From an uncultured Solimonas sp. (lineage in GTDB: Bacteria; Pseudomonadota; Gammaproteobacteria; Nevskiales; Nevskiaceae), in the NCBI GenBank assembly GCA_946478985.1, contig CAMLDZ010000010.1, forward strand, positions 1 through 51,185: a stretch of 51,185 nt of DNA, in the 5' to 3' direction. Below are positions 18,545 through 26,847 of this stretch, one piece after another. How positions within the stretch are numbered: position 1 is the first letter of the stretch; each line of letters starts with the position of its first letter. The notes beneath the pieces were generated by a model. The model saw only the letters and a program-made list of their open reading frames with translations. It did no database searches and was not told where the DNA came from. A program made the translations under genes and the position numbers.

Positions 18545-18550
18545 TATGCT
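18545..18550 (+). promoter_or_regulatory. Candidate -10 box (TATGCT) for the ypjD-like gene
   Basis: TATGCT (4 of 6) ends 6 nt before the ATG at 18557, which would make the transcript leaderless. No -35 is evident. Confidence 0.25.
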
Positions 18551-18556
18551 CGCCGC

Positions 18557-19342
18557 ATGATCCTCACTGTCCTGGCCTGCGTGCTGTACCTGACCGCGGG
18601 CTTCCTGATTTGGCGACAGCCGGCGGCCGAAGCGCCGGCCCGCTGGATTCCGCCCGTGGCCATCGCCCTGCACGGCGGCAGCCTGCTCGAGCACGTCTTC
18701 CACGGCGGCGCGATCCAGCTCGGGCTGGGCGAAGCGCTGTCGCTGTTCGCCTGGCAATCGTCGCTGCTGCTGTGGATGCTGTGCTGGCGCGAGCCGCTGC
18801 GGGTGCTGGGCATCGCCATCTATCCGATCAGCGCGGTGGCGGCGCTGGTGGCGGCGTTCTGGGTCGATCCCGCCAGCGCCGTCCCGGTCGCGGGCTGGAA
18901 GGCGCGCATCCACATCCTCTTGTCGTTGTTCTCGGCGGGGTTGCTGACACTGGCGGCGGTCAATGCCGTCGTCCTCGCGGTCCAGGATCGCCTGCTCCAT
19001 CGCCATCAGCTGACCGAAATGTCGCGCGCACTGCCGCCGCTGCAAACCATGGAACGGCTGCTGTTCCAGCTGATCGGCATCGGCTTCGCCTTGCTGTCGC
19101 TGACGCTGGCCTCGGGCCTGTGGTTCATCCATGACTGGCTGGCCCAGCACCTGGCGCACAAGACGGTACTGTCGATCGCGGCCTGGCTCATCTTCGGCGT
19201 GCTGCTGCACGGTCGCGTCCGCTACGGCTGGCGCGGCCGCACGGCGATCCGCTGGGCGCTGTCCGGCTATGCGATGCTGATTCTGGCTTATTTCGGCAGC
19301 AAGCTGATTCTGGAAGAAATCCTCGGCGTGCACTGGAGCTGA
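18557..19342 (+). CDS. YpjD-like inner membrane protein, CcsA/CcmC cytochrome c assembly domain
   Basis: A 261-residue polytopic membrane protein with about eight hydrophobic segments. It belongs to the CcsA/CcmC-type cytochrome assembly superfamily; the ALHGGSLLEH, WKARIHILLS and LLHGRVRYGWRGRTAIRW stretches carry the His and Trp residues expected in heme-handling relatives. In proteobacteria this protein (YpjD) is found next to ffh and a CorB-type transporter, as here. The function of YpjD is not firmly established. The start is ATG 18557, right at the first membrane segment. Confidence 0.88.
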   Translation: MILTVLACVLYLTAGFLIWRQPAAEAPARWIPPVAIALHGGSLLEHVFHGGAIQLGLGEALSLFAWQSSLLLWMLCWREPLRVLGIAIYPISAVAALVAAFWVDPASAVPVAGWKARIHILLSLFSAGLLTLAAVNAVVLAVQDRLLHRHQLTEMSRALPPLQTMERLLFQLIGIGFALLSLTLASGLWFIHDWLAQHLAHKTVLSIAAWLIFGVLLHGRVRYGWRGRTAIRWALSGYAMLILAYFGSKLILEEILGVHWS

Positions 19343-19367
19343 AGCGGCGCTGGCGCGAAGCCGTGGA

Positions 19368-19395
19368 TTGACAGCGGCCGCCCGCTTCCGATAAC
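19368..19395 (+). promoter_or_regulatory. Sigma70-type promoter of the CorB/CorC gene
   Basis: A perfect -35 TTGACA (19368-19373), a 16-bp spacer and GATAAC (19390-19395, 4 of 6) predict a start near 19402. It lies just after the preceding gene's stop and supports the TTG start at 19431. Confidence 0.65.
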
Positions 19396-19430
19396 TAGAA
19401 CCTCAGCCACGGCCTTTCGCGACCGCGCTC

Positions 19431-20732
19431 TTGGACGATATCCCGCTAGCCGCCCTCATCGGGCTGTTGATCTTGCTGCTCATCCTGTCCGCGTTCTTCT
19501 CGGCCTCCGAGACCGGACTGATGACGCTGAACCGCTACCGCCTGAAAACCCGGGCGCAGAAGGGCGAGCGCGGCGCCCGCTATGCGCAGCGGCTGCTGCG
19601 CCGGCCGGACCGGCTGATCGGCACGATCCTGTTCAGCAATACCTTCGTCAACAACCTCGCGGCCGCCGTGGTGGCGCTGATCGCCACGCACCTGTTCGCG
19701 CACGACAGCATCGTGCTGCTGGCCACCGGCCTGACCACCCTGGTGATGCTGATCTTCGCGCAGGTGACGCCGAAGACGCTCGGCGCCCTGCATCCGGAAC
19801 GCATCGCTCTGCCCTCGGCTTATGTTTACTGGTTCCTCCGCCTGCCGCTGGTGCCGCTGGTCTGGCTGGTCAACCTGGTCAGCAACGGCCTGCTGCGGCT
19901 GTTCGGCGTGACGCCGGAAGACGCCGCGCAGCACAGCCTCAGCTCGGAGGAGTTGCGCACCGTCGTCGCCGAGGCCGGCGCGATGATTCCGCAGCGCCAT
20001 CAGAAGATGCTGATGTCGATCGTCGATCTCGAAAAGGCCACGGTCGAGGACAGCATGGTGCCGCGCAACGAGATCGTCGGCATCGACATCAGCGACCCGA
20101 TCGAGACCATCCGCCAGCTGGTGATCGAAAGCCCGCACACGCGGCTACCGGTATTCGACGGCTCGATCGACAATCTCAAGGGTGTGCTGCATCTGCGCCG
20201 CGCGGTGCGGCTGGCCGCCGAGGACCGGCTCGACATCGATCACCTGCTGGAAATGTCGACCGAGCCCTACTTCATCCCGGAAGGCACGCCGCTCAACCAG
20301 CAGCTGCTGAACTTCCAGAACCAGAAGCGTCGCGTCGGCTTCGTCGTCGACGAGTATGGCGACATCCAGGGCCTGATCGCGCTGGAAGACATCCTCCAGG
20401 AAGTGGTCGGTGAATTCACCTCCGATCCGGCGACACGGATCAAGAACGTCTACGCCGACGCCGACGGCAGCTACCGCGTCGCCGGTTCGGTGACGATCCG
20501 CAGCCTCAACCGCAATCTCGGCTGGAAGTTGCCGACGCAAGGCCCGAAGACCATCAACGGCCTGATGCTCGAGCAGCTGGAAGCCCTGCCGCAGACCGGC
20601 GCGCGCGTCGAGATCGCCGGCTACACGCTGGAGATCACCGAGTCGCGGACCAATGTCGTCAAGGCGACGCGGATCTGGCCACCGGCGGCACACCAGGCGG
20701 CACGGCGCGGCGCGCAGACGGCGCCGGCCTAG
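19431..20732 (+). CDS. CorB/CorC-family (YfjD) membrane protein with CBS domains
   Basis: A 433-residue protein of the CNNM/CorC family linked to magnesium and cobalt efflux. The N-terminal DUF21 membrane domain has the SAFFSASETGLMTLNRYRLK signature and about four membrane segments. Two CBS domains follow (MVPRNEIVGIDIS, then RVGFVVDEYGDIQGLIALED), then the CorC/HlyC transporter-associated domain. The only start before the first membrane segment is TTG 19431; the next ATG lies inside the DUF21 domain. It shares a CTAG with the convergent radA stop. Confidence 0.9.
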   Translation: MDDIPLAALIGLLILLLILSAFFSASETGLMTLNRYRLKTRAQKGERGARYAQRLLRRPDRLIGTILFSNTFVNNLAAAVVALIATHLFAHDSIVLLATGLTTLVMLIFAQVTPKTLGALHPERIALPSAYVYWFLRLPLVPLVWLVNLVSNGLLRLFGVTPEDAAQHSLSSEELRTVVAEAGAMIPQRHQKMLMSIVDLEKATVEDSMVPRNEIVGIDISDPIETIRQLVIESPHTRLPVFDGSIDNLKGVLHLRRAVRLAAEDRLDIDHLLEMSTEPYFIPEGTPLNQQLLNFQNQKRRVGFVVDEYGDIQGLIALEDILQEVVGEFTSDPATRIKNVYADADGSYRVAGSVTIRSLNRNLGWKLPTQGPKTINGLMLEQLEALPQTGARVEIAGYTLEITESRTNVVKATRIWPPAAHQAARRGAQTAPA

Positions 20733-22093
20733 ATCTGCGCCAGCGCCTCGTCGAGGCGCGAGATCGGCAGGACTTCGATCCCCAGCTGGGCGTTGCGCCG
20801 CGGCTTGTTGGCCTCCGGCACCAGCGCGCGCTTGAAGCCTTGCTTGGCCGCCTCGATCAGGCGCTCCTCGCCCGCAGCCACCGGCCGCACTTCCCCGGCC
20901 AGACCCACTTCGCCGAAGGCGATCCAGTCGCCCGGCACCGGCCGGCTGCGGAAGCTCGACAGCGCCGCCAGCAGCAGCGGCAGATCGGCCGCGGTTTCCT
21001 GGATGCGCATGCCGCCGACGACATTGGCGAACACGTCCTGGTCCGACAGCGAGATGCCGCCGTGGCGGTGCAGCACCGCCAGCAGCATGTTGAGACGATT
21101 GCCTTCCAGACCCAGAGTGACGCGGCGTGGCGTACCGATCAGCGACTGATCGACCAGCGCCTGCACTTCGACCAGCAGCGGCCGGCTGCCCTGCCGGGTG
21201 ACGGTGACGACGCTGCCGGGCACCGGCTGGCCGTGCCTCGATAAAAACAGCGCCGATGGATTGCTGACCTCCTTGAGGCCGCCGTCGGTCATCGCGAACA
21301 CGCCCAGCTCGTTGACGGCGCCGAAACGGTTCTTGACGGCGCGGATGATGCGAAAGCGCGAACCCGGGTCGTGCTCGAAATACAGCACGGTGTCGACCAT
21401 GTGTTCGAGCACGCGCGGACCGGCGATCGCGCCTTCCTTGGTGACGTGACCGACCAGGATCACCGTGGTCTGCGAGTGCTTGGCGTAGCGCACCAGCTGC
21501 GCCGCGCATTCGCGCAGTTGCGAGACCGAGCCGGGCGCCGAATCCAGGGCATCGGTGTACAGGGTCTGGATCGAGTCGATGACGACCAGCGCCGGCTTGA
21601 GCAGCTGCAACTGGCCGATGATCGCCTCGACGCCGGTCTCGGCGAGCACCGGCAGATCGAGCCGCGCGCAGCCGAGCCGCTGCGCGCGCAGATGCACCTG
21701 GGTCAGCGATTCCTCGCCGGTGACATACAGCGTCGGCAGGCGCGCCTGAACTTCCGACAGCATCTGCAGCAGCAGCGTCGACTTGCCGATGCCCGGATCG
21801 CCGCCGATCAGGACCACCGCGCCCGGCACGATGCCGCCGCCGAGCACGCGATCCATCTCGACCATGCCGCTCTGCGCGCGCGGCTGCTCGCGCAGTTCCA
21901 CTTCGCCCAGCTTCTGCACGCGGCTGGCGCCCGCGGCGCCAGCCATGCCGCCGGCACGGCCGCGCGGTGCACTGGCGGCAGCCGTGGTCTCGGCCAGGCT
22001 GTTCCAGGCACCGCAATCCGGGCACTGACCGACCCACTGACTGCTGCTGGCGCCGCAGGATTGGCAGACGTACTGGGTTCGCGCTTTGGCCAT
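20729..22093 (-). CDS. radA: RadA/Sms, DNA repair helicase-like ATPase
   Basis: A 454-residue RecA-like ATPase that helps branch migration in recombination. The N-terminal C4 zinc finger (Cys 10, 13, 24, 27), Walker A GGDPGIGKST (about 97-106), the RadA-specific VKNRFG motif and a C-terminal Lon-protease-like domain are all present. Its stop overlaps the convergent CorB/CorC stop by 3 bp. It follows alr by 40 bp on the same strand. Confidence 0.97.
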   Translation of the reverse strand: MAKARTQYVCQSCGASSSQWVGQCPDCGAWNSLAETTAAASAPRGRAGGMAGAAGASRVQKLGEVELREQPRAQSGMVEMDRVLGGGIVPGAVVLIGGDPGIGKSTLLLQMLSEVQARLPTLYVTGEESLTQVHLRAQRLGCARLDLPVLAETGVEAIIGQLQLLKPALVVIDSIQTLYTDALDSAPGSVSQLRECAAQLVRYAKHSQTTVILVGHVTKEGAIAGPRVLEHMVDTVLYFEHDPGSRFRIIRAVKNRFGAVNELGVFAMTDGGLKEVSNPSALFLSRHGQPVPGSVVTVTRQGSRPLLVEVQALVDQSLIGTPRRVTLGLEGNRLNMLLAVLHRHGGISLSDQDVFANVVGGMRIQETAADLPLLLAALSSFRSRPVPGDWIAFGEVGLAGEVRPVAAGEERLIEAAKQGFKRALVPEANKPRRNAQLGIEVLPISRLDEALAQI

Positions 22094-22133
22094 CGAGGGA
22101 CGCAGTAGGGGAAACGCCGCCGCAGCGTGCGTC

Positions 22134-23219
22134 TCAGGGACCGAGATGGCGGAAGTGTACGCGCTGCGTCAGACCGCAAAACAGCTCGTAGGCCAGCGTG
22201 CTGGCGTGTGCGGCGACCTCCTCGGCGGGCAAGCCGGGGCCCCACAGTCGCACGGTGTCGCCGACCCGCGCCTGCGGGACCTCGCGAAGATCGACGGTGA
22301 TCATGTCCATCGACACACGGCCGGCGAACGGTGCCGGGCGGCCGTTGATCAGCGTCGGCGTGCCATTGCGCAAGGCGCGCGGCAAGCCGTCCGCATAGCC
22401 GACCGACACCACGCCGACCGGCATCCGCTGCGGGCAGACATAGGCGCGACCGTAGCCGAGGCTTTCGCCGGCGTCGAACTCGCGCACGGCGATCAGCCGG
22501 CTTTCCAGCGTCATCGCCGGCCGCAGGCCCAGGCTGGCGGCGCTGATATCTGCCAGCGGTGAACAGCCGTAGATCGCCAGGCCCGGCCGCACCCAGTCGA
22601 CGCGCGCCTGCGGCCAGGCGATCAGGCCGGCGGAATTGGCGATCGAGCGCGGCCCCGGCACGCCGGCCAGGGCGGCGTCGTAACGCGCGATCTGTTCCTG
22701 CGTGAAGCTGAGCTGCGGTTCGTCGGCGCAGGCCAGATGGGTGATCCAGCCTTCCAGCTTCCAATTCGGGTGACGCCGCAGCACCGCCTGCAGACGCGGC
22801 ACGTCGCTCAGCGGAAAGCCCAGGCGGTGCATGCCGCTGTCGAGCTTGAACCACACGGACAGCTGCGCGCTGTCCGGCAGCGCCGCCAGCAGCTCGACCT
22901 GCCAGTGATCATGGACCACCACCTGCAGGCGCTCATACACCGCCAGCGCTGCCTCCTCGCTGGAGATCACGCCTTCGAGCAGCGCGATCGGTGCGATGAC
23001 ATGCGCCTGACGCAGCGCCATCGCCTCTTCCAGGCAGGCCACCGCCAGGGCGTCGACGCCAGCGGCCTCCAGTGCGCGCGACACCGGTACCGCGCCGTGT
23101 CCATAGGCTTCGGCCTTGACCGCTGCCATCACGCGCGAGCGCGGCGCCAGCGCGCGAACCACGCGCAGGTTGTGCTGGATCGCCGCCAGATCGACCGAGG
23201 CAGTGACGCGCGGAATCAT
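22134..23219 (-). CDS. alr: Alr, alanine racemase
   Basis: A 361-residue PLP enzyme making D-alanine for peptidoglycan. The PLP lysine is Lys 35 in AVKAEAYGHG (usually VKADAYGHG, so Glu replaces Asp). The second catalytic base, Tyr 275, is in the GYADG motif, and the C-terminal SMDMITVDL segment is intact. Its ATG overlaps the dnaB stop as ATGA. A dnaB-alr pair is common in gammaproteobacteria. Whether a second, catabolic racemase exists cannot be told from this window. Confidence 0.97.
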   Translation of the reverse strand: MIPRVTASVDLAAIQHNLRVVRALAPRSRVMAAVKAEAYGHGAVPVSRALEAAGVDALAVACLEEAMALRQAHVIAPIALLEGVISSEEAALAVYERLQVVVHDHWQVELLAALPDSAQLSVWFKLDSGMHRLGFPLSDVPRLQAVLRRHPNWKLEGWITHLACADEPQLSFTQEQIARYDAALAGVPGPRSIANSAGLIAWPQARVDWVRPGLAIYGCSPLADISAASLGLRPAMTLESRLIAVREFDAGESLGYGRAYVCPQRMPVGVVSVGYADGLPRALRNGTPTLINGRPAPFAGRVSMDMITVDLREVPQARVGDTVRLWGPGLPAEEVAAHASTLAYELFCGLTQRVHFRHLGP

Positions 23220-24613
23220 GCGCCGGGGTCGTAGTCGCTGTAGCCGCCGTGCGCGAGATTCTCGAAGCGGGTGAACTTGCCGAGAAACGCGGTCTTCACG
23301 GTGCCCAGCGAGCCGTTACGCTGCTTGGCGATGATGATCTCGGCCTTGCCCTTGTCCGGCGAATCCTTGCCGTTCAACTCGATGCTGTTGTAGACCTCGT
23401 CGCGATAAATCATCAACACCAGATCGGCGTCCTGCTCGATACCGCCGGACTCGCGCAGATCCGACATGCGGGGACGCTTGTTGTCGCGCTGTTCGACACC
23501 GCGGTTGAGCTGCGACAGCGCGATCACCGGCACTTCGAGCTCCTTGGCCAGCGCCTTGAGGCTGCGCGAGATTTCGGAGATCTCGTTGGTGCGGTTCTCC
23601 TTGTTGCCGGGGATCTGCATCAGCTGGATGTAGTCGACGATGATCAGGCCCAGGCCATGACGCGCCTTGACGCGCCGCGCGCGGGCGCGGACGTCGAGCG
23701 GCGACATGGCGCCGGTTTCATCGATGTACAGATGCGCCTCACGCAACAGCACACTCGACGATACCAGCCGGTCCATGTCCTGATCGTCTAGCTCGCCCGA
23801 GCGCATCTTGCCCATCGGGATCCGCGCGAACGAGGAAATCATACGCAGCGCCAGCTGCTCGGCCGGCATTTCCATGCTGAACACCAGCACCGGCTTCTTC
23901 TCGTACATCACCGAATGCTCGGCGATGTTGAGCGCAAAGCTGGTCTTGCCCATCGCCGGACGGCCGGCCAGGATCACCAGATCGCCCGGATGCAGGCCGG
24001 TGGTGAGAGCGTCCAGATCGGTGAAGCCCGTCGACAGTCCCGCCAGCTGCCCTTCGTTGCTGCGCAGCCGCTCGATCTTCTTCTCGACCGCCGTCACCAG
24101 CGACGACATCGCGAAGTAATCCTTCTTGGAATGGTCGGCCTTGGCGCGCAGCGCGAACACCTTCTGTTCGGCGACGTCGAGCAGCTCGGCGTACTCGCGG
24201 CCTTCCGGACGAAAGCCCATGTCGGCGATGTCACCGCCGGCGGCGATCAGCGCCCGCAGCACAGCCCGCTCGCGGACGATCTCGGCATAGGCCAGCACGT
24301 TGGCCGCGCTCGGCGTGTCATTGGCGAGCATGCCCAGGTAGGCCAGTCCGCCGGCCTCCTCCAGCTTGCCGTGCGCCTTGAGGTATTCGGACAGCGTGAT
24401 GAAGTCGCAGGGCTTCTGGCTGGAGGCCAGCGCCGAGATCGCCGCGAAGATCAAGCGGTGATCCTCGCGATAGAAATCCTCGATGCCGAGCTTGTCGGCC
24501 AGATCATCCCAGTGGCGGTTCTCCAGCATCAGGCCGCCGAGCACCGACTGCTCGGCCTCGATCGAATGCGGCGGCGCCTTGGGCTGCTGCTGGAGTCTGG
24601 GAAGGGTACTCAT
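23216..24613 (-). CDS. dnaB: DnaB, replicative DNA helicase
   Basis: The 465-residue hexameric helicase that unwinds the fork and recruits primase. The N-terminal DnaB domain (QSVLGGLMLENRHWDDLADK) is followed by the RecA-like C domain with Walker A GRPAMGKTS, the segment PRMSDLRESGGIEQDADLVL and the IIAKQRNGSLGTV motif. No intein is present. It lies between rplI and alr with a 110-bp upstream gap containing a hairpin. Confidence 0.98.
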   Translation of the reverse strand: MSTLPRLQQQPKAPPHSIEAEQSVLGGLMLENRHWDDLADKLGIEDFYREDHRLIFAAISALASSQKPCDFITLSEYLKAHGKLEEAGGLAYLGMLANDTPSAANVLAYAEIVRERAVLRALIAAGGDIADMGFRPEGREYAELLDVAEQKVFALRAKADHSKKDYFAMSSLVTAVEKKIERLRSNEGQLAGLSTGFTDLDALTTGLHPGDLVILAGRPAMGKTSFALNIAEHSVMYEKKPVLVFSMEMPAEQLALRMISSFARIPMGKMRSGELDDQDMDRLVSSSVLLREAHLYIDETGAMSPLDVRARARRVKARHGLGLIIVDYIQLMQIPGNKENRTNEISEISRSLKALAKELEVPVIALSQLNRGVEQRDNKRPRMSDLRESGGIEQDADLVLMIYRDEVYNSIELNGKDSPDKGKAEIIIAKQRNGSLGTVKTAFLGKFTRFENLAHGGYSDYDPGA

Positions 24614-24672
24614 GGATGCAAGGGATTCTCGCTCGGCGGTGCCGTCTCGGCCAAGGCCGGCGGCAGAAACGC

Positions 24673-24697
24673 TGCGGCCCGCACGAGGCGGGCCGCA
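24673..24697 (-). terminator. Hairpin between rplI and dnaB, possible terminator
   Basis: A perfect 10-bp GC-rich stem (24673-24682 with 24688-24697, 5-nt loop) downstream of rplI. On the minus strand it is followed only by GCGTTTC, so the T-tract is weak and read-through into dnaB is plausible. Confidence 0.5.
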
Positions 24698-24723
24698 GGT
24701 GCACAGCTAGGGAAACGTGAAAC

Positions 24724-25182
24724 TCAGCGCGACGGGCGGTCTTCTTCGACGACGACCGTCAGGCTCGTCTCCACTTCCGAATGCAGGCGCACGGCCACCG
24801 TGTAGGTACCGACGGCGCGGATCGCGCCGCTGACCAGGTCGAGCTCGCTCTTGTCCAGCTCGACGCCCTGGGCGGCAGCGGCAGCGACGACTTCAGCCGC
24901 ACCGACCGAACCGTAGAGCTTGCCTTCTTCCGAGGCCAGCGCCTTGACCGTCAGCGTCTTGCCCGCAACCTTCTCGGCGCGGATCTTGGCGGCGTTGATG
25001 CTGTCGTTGGCCTTCTTGACCAGCTCGGCCTTGCGCGCCTCGAACACCTTGCGGTTGGCCTCGGTGGCCGCCAGCGCCTTGCCCTGCGGCAGCAGGAAGT
25101 TGCGGCCGAAACCCGGCTTGACCTTGACGGTCTCGCCCAGGTCACCGAGCTTCTTGATCTTTTCCAGCAGAATCACTTCCAT
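24724..25182 (-). CDS. rplI: Ribosomal protein bL9
   Basis: A 152-residue large-subunit protein. The start MEVILLEKIKKLGDLGETV and the GFGRNFLLPQGKA stretch are diagnostic; a long connecting helix (about 45-75) leads to the C-terminal domain, ending with a short acidic/basic tail. It is the last gene of the rpsF-rpsR-rplI operon, 12 bp after rpsR. Confidence 0.98.
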   Translation of the reverse strand: MEVILLEKIKKLGDLGETVKVKPGFGRNFLLPQGKALAATEANRKVFEARKAELVKKANDSINAAKIRAEKVAGKTLTVKALASEEGKLYGSVGAAEVVAAAAAQGVELDKSELDLVSGAIRAVGTYTVAVRLHSEVETSLTVVVEEDRPSR

Positions 25183-25194
25183 GATCGATGCCCC

Positions 25195-25422
25195 TTACAC
25201 GTGCTTGTCGGTGTACGGCAGCAGCGCCAGGAAGCGCGCGCGCTTGATCGCCAGCGCCAGCTCACGCTGGTAGCGCGTGCGCGTACCGGTGATGCGTGCC
25301 GGCACGATCTTGCCGTTCTCGCCGATGTAACCCTTGAGCATCGCGAGATCCTTGTAGTCGATCGCCGGAGCATTGTCCGAGCTGAACTTGCACGACTTCT
25401 TGCGGCGGTAGAACTGCGCCAT
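25195..25422 (-). CDS. rpsR: Ribosomal protein bS18
   Basis: A 75-residue protein that pairs with bS6 on the 30S platform. [36 protein letters not shown] and the Arg-rich [20 protein letters not shown] are typical. It lies 3 bp after rpsF and 12 bp before rplI. Confidence 0.98.
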   Translation of the reverse strand: MAQFYRRKKSCKFSSDNAPAIDYKDLAMLKGYIGENGKIVPARITGTRTRYQRELALAIKRARFLALLPYTDKHV

Positions 25423-25425
25423 GAC

Positions 25426-25833
25426 TTAAACTCCTTCCTCGGCGTTGGCTTCTTCGGCGGGCGCGTCGGCATCGCCGGGGCGCGCACGGAATTCGCCGGG
25501 CTTCTTCTCTTCGTCCTGCACCTTGAACAGCGGCGACTGCTCGCTGACCGCGGCTTCGGTGCGGATGACCAGCTTGCGGATGACGGCGTCGTTGAAGCGG
25601 AAGGCGTTTTCCAGCTCGGCCAGGGTGGCGTCGTCGATTTCGACGTTGAGCAGCACGTAGTGAGCCTTGTGCGCCTTGGCGATCGGATAGGCCAGCTGAC
25701 GGCGACCCCAGTCTTCCAGGCGGTGCACCTTGCCGCCGCCGGTCTGGATCATGTTCTTGTAACGCTCGGTCATGGCCGGAACCTGTTCACTCTGGTCCGG
25801 ATGCACCATGACGACAATTTCATAGTGACGCAT
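25426..25833 (-). CDS. rpsF: Ribosomal protein bS6 with acidic C-terminal tail
   Basis: A 135-residue protein; [19 protein letters not shown] and the [22 protein letters not shown] core are typical. The last 35 residues are rich in Glu, Asp, Ala and Pro; in E. coli the bS6 tail receives extra glutamates from RimK, but RimK is not in the window. The start is ATG 25833, with an AAGGAG Shine-Dalgarno close upstream. Confidence 0.97.
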   Translation of the reverse strand: MRHYEIVVMVHPDQSEQVPAMTERYKNMIQTGGGKVHRLEDWGRRQLAYPIAKAHKAHYVLLNVEIDDATLAELENAFRFNDAVIRKLVIRTEAAVSEQSPLFKVQDEEKKPGEFRARPGDADAPAEEANAEEGV

Positions 25834-25851
25834 CGCATCTCCTTGTGGACA

Positions 25852-25897
25852 CATGCTGTTCGCATGCGGCTCCCCGACGCAGGTCCGGAACTGGACC
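25852..25897 (-). promoter_or_regulatory. Structured rpsF leader (possible S6:S18 autoregulatory site)
   Basis: Two small hairpins can form before the rpsF Shine-Dalgarno: GGTCC/GGACC (25893-25897 with 25882-25886) and CATGC/GCATG (25862-25866 with 25852-25856). Many bacteria have an S6:S18-binding leader with a conserved CCG here; a CCG is present between the two hairpins, but I cannot confirm the full motif. Confidence 0.35.
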
Positions 25898-25915
25898 ACC
25901 CTCGGTGGAGCAAGC

Positions 25916-25939
25916 AAAAAACCGCGCCGGGCGGCACGG
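25916..25939 (-). terminator. Intrinsic terminator between rlmB and rpsF
   Basis: An 8-bp stem with one G-U pair (25932-25939 with 25922-25929) followed on the minus strand by TTTTTT (25921-25916). It should separate rlmB from the ribosomal operon. Confidence 0.75.
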
Positions 25940-25992
25940 GGGCGCGAATCTTAGGGGAATCACCCCGGCGGCGCAACGGCGCCGGCCGTGGC

Positions 25993-26772
25993 TCAGTGCT
26001 TCGGCCGCTTCTGCGCCAGGCGCTGGCGGTAGGCCTCGTACAGGCAAACGGCAGCGGCGACCGAGACATTGAGGCTTTCGGTCTTGCCGCGCATCGGAAT
26101 CTTCACCAGGCGGTCGCAGCTCTCTCGCGTCAGCCGCCGCATGCCCTCGCCCTCCGCCCCCATCACCAGCACCGTCGGACCGGTCAGGTCGACGTCGTAA
26201 AGCTCATCCTTGGCTTCGCCGGCCAGACCGGTCAGCCAGTAGCCGAGCTCCTTGAGCCGTTCCAGGCTGCGCGCCAGATTGGTGACGGCGATCAGCGGCA
26301 CGCGTTCGGCGCTGCCGGCGGCGGCCTTGCGCGCAACCGCGGTGAGGCTGGCGCTGCGGTCCTTGGGCAGGATCACCGCATCCACGCCGACCGCCTCCGC
26401 GGTACGCAGGCAGGCGCCGAGGTTGTGCGGATCCTGGATGCCGTCGAGCGCCAGCAGCAGGCGGTCGCCATCGGCCGGTCGGTACAAGGCATCCTCGGAG
26501 TCGAACGCCTTCTCCGGCACATAGGCCAGTACACCCTGGTGACGCAGCTCCGGCGCCTTCAGATCCAGTTCAGACCGCGGCACCACGCGCACGCGCACCT
26601 CATGCTGGCGCGCCAGGGCCTGCACCTTGCGCGCGCGCTCATCGTTGCGGGTGTCGGCCACCAGAATCTCGAAGGGCTTGTCGTGCGCGTCTTCGAGCGC
26701 CGCCAGCACCGCATGAAAACCGCCAATCAGGGTCGACTTCGCCACAAATGCCACCGCGTTCGGAAACGGCAC
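25993..26772 (-). CDS. rlmB: RlmB, 23S rRNA (guanosine-2251-2'-O)-methyltransferase
   Basis: A SPOUT methyltransferase that modifies Gm2251 in the peptidyl-transferase P loop. 259 residues from GTG 26772. The N-terminal substrate-binding domain begins near IGGFHAVLAAL, and the SpoU motifs are LLALDGIQDPHNLGACLRTA, LVMGAEGEGMRRL and the end KIPMRGKTESLNVSVAAAVC. A shorter GTG start at 26745 would give a more typical N-terminus; neither start has a clear Shine-Dalgarno. It lies directly after an intrinsic terminator and so needs its own promoter or read-through. Confidence 0.95.
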   Translation of the reverse strand: MPFPNAVAFVAKSTLIGGFHAVLAALEDAHDKPFEILVADTRNDERARKVQALARQHEVRVRVVPRSELDLKAPELRHQGVLAYVPEKAFDSEDALYRPADGDRLLLALDGIQDPHNLGACLRTAEAVGVDAVILPKDRSASLTAVARKAAAGSAERVPLIAVTNLARSLERLKELGYWLTGLAGEAKDELYDVDLTGPTVLVMGAEGEGMRRLTRESCDRLVKIPMRGKTESLNVSVAAAVCLYEAYRQRLAQKRPKH

Positions 26773-26800
26773 GCATTGTTCCAGATTGCGCGCTGCAACG

Positions 26801-26828
26801 AAAAAGGCCCCGCGAACGGCGGGGCCTT
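26801..26828 (-). terminator. Intrinsic terminator after the OmpA-like gene
   Basis: A perfect 10-bp stem (26819-26828 with 26804-26813, 5-nt loop) ending in TTTTT on the minus strand, 20 bp after the ompA-like stop. Confidence 0.88.
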
Positions 26829-26847
26829 CCGATCTTGTCTGACGCGA

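Noticed and set aside
16429..19134. A 901-codon open frame on the plus strand
   Set aside because: It runs antisense through ffh and the MBL-fold gene, then out of frame through the ypjD-like gene, with no recognisable domain.
22134..23219. Alr as a defective racemase because of Glu in VKAEAYGHG
   Set aside because: The PLP lysine and the GYADG tyrosine are intact, and Asp-to-Glu at this site is conservative.
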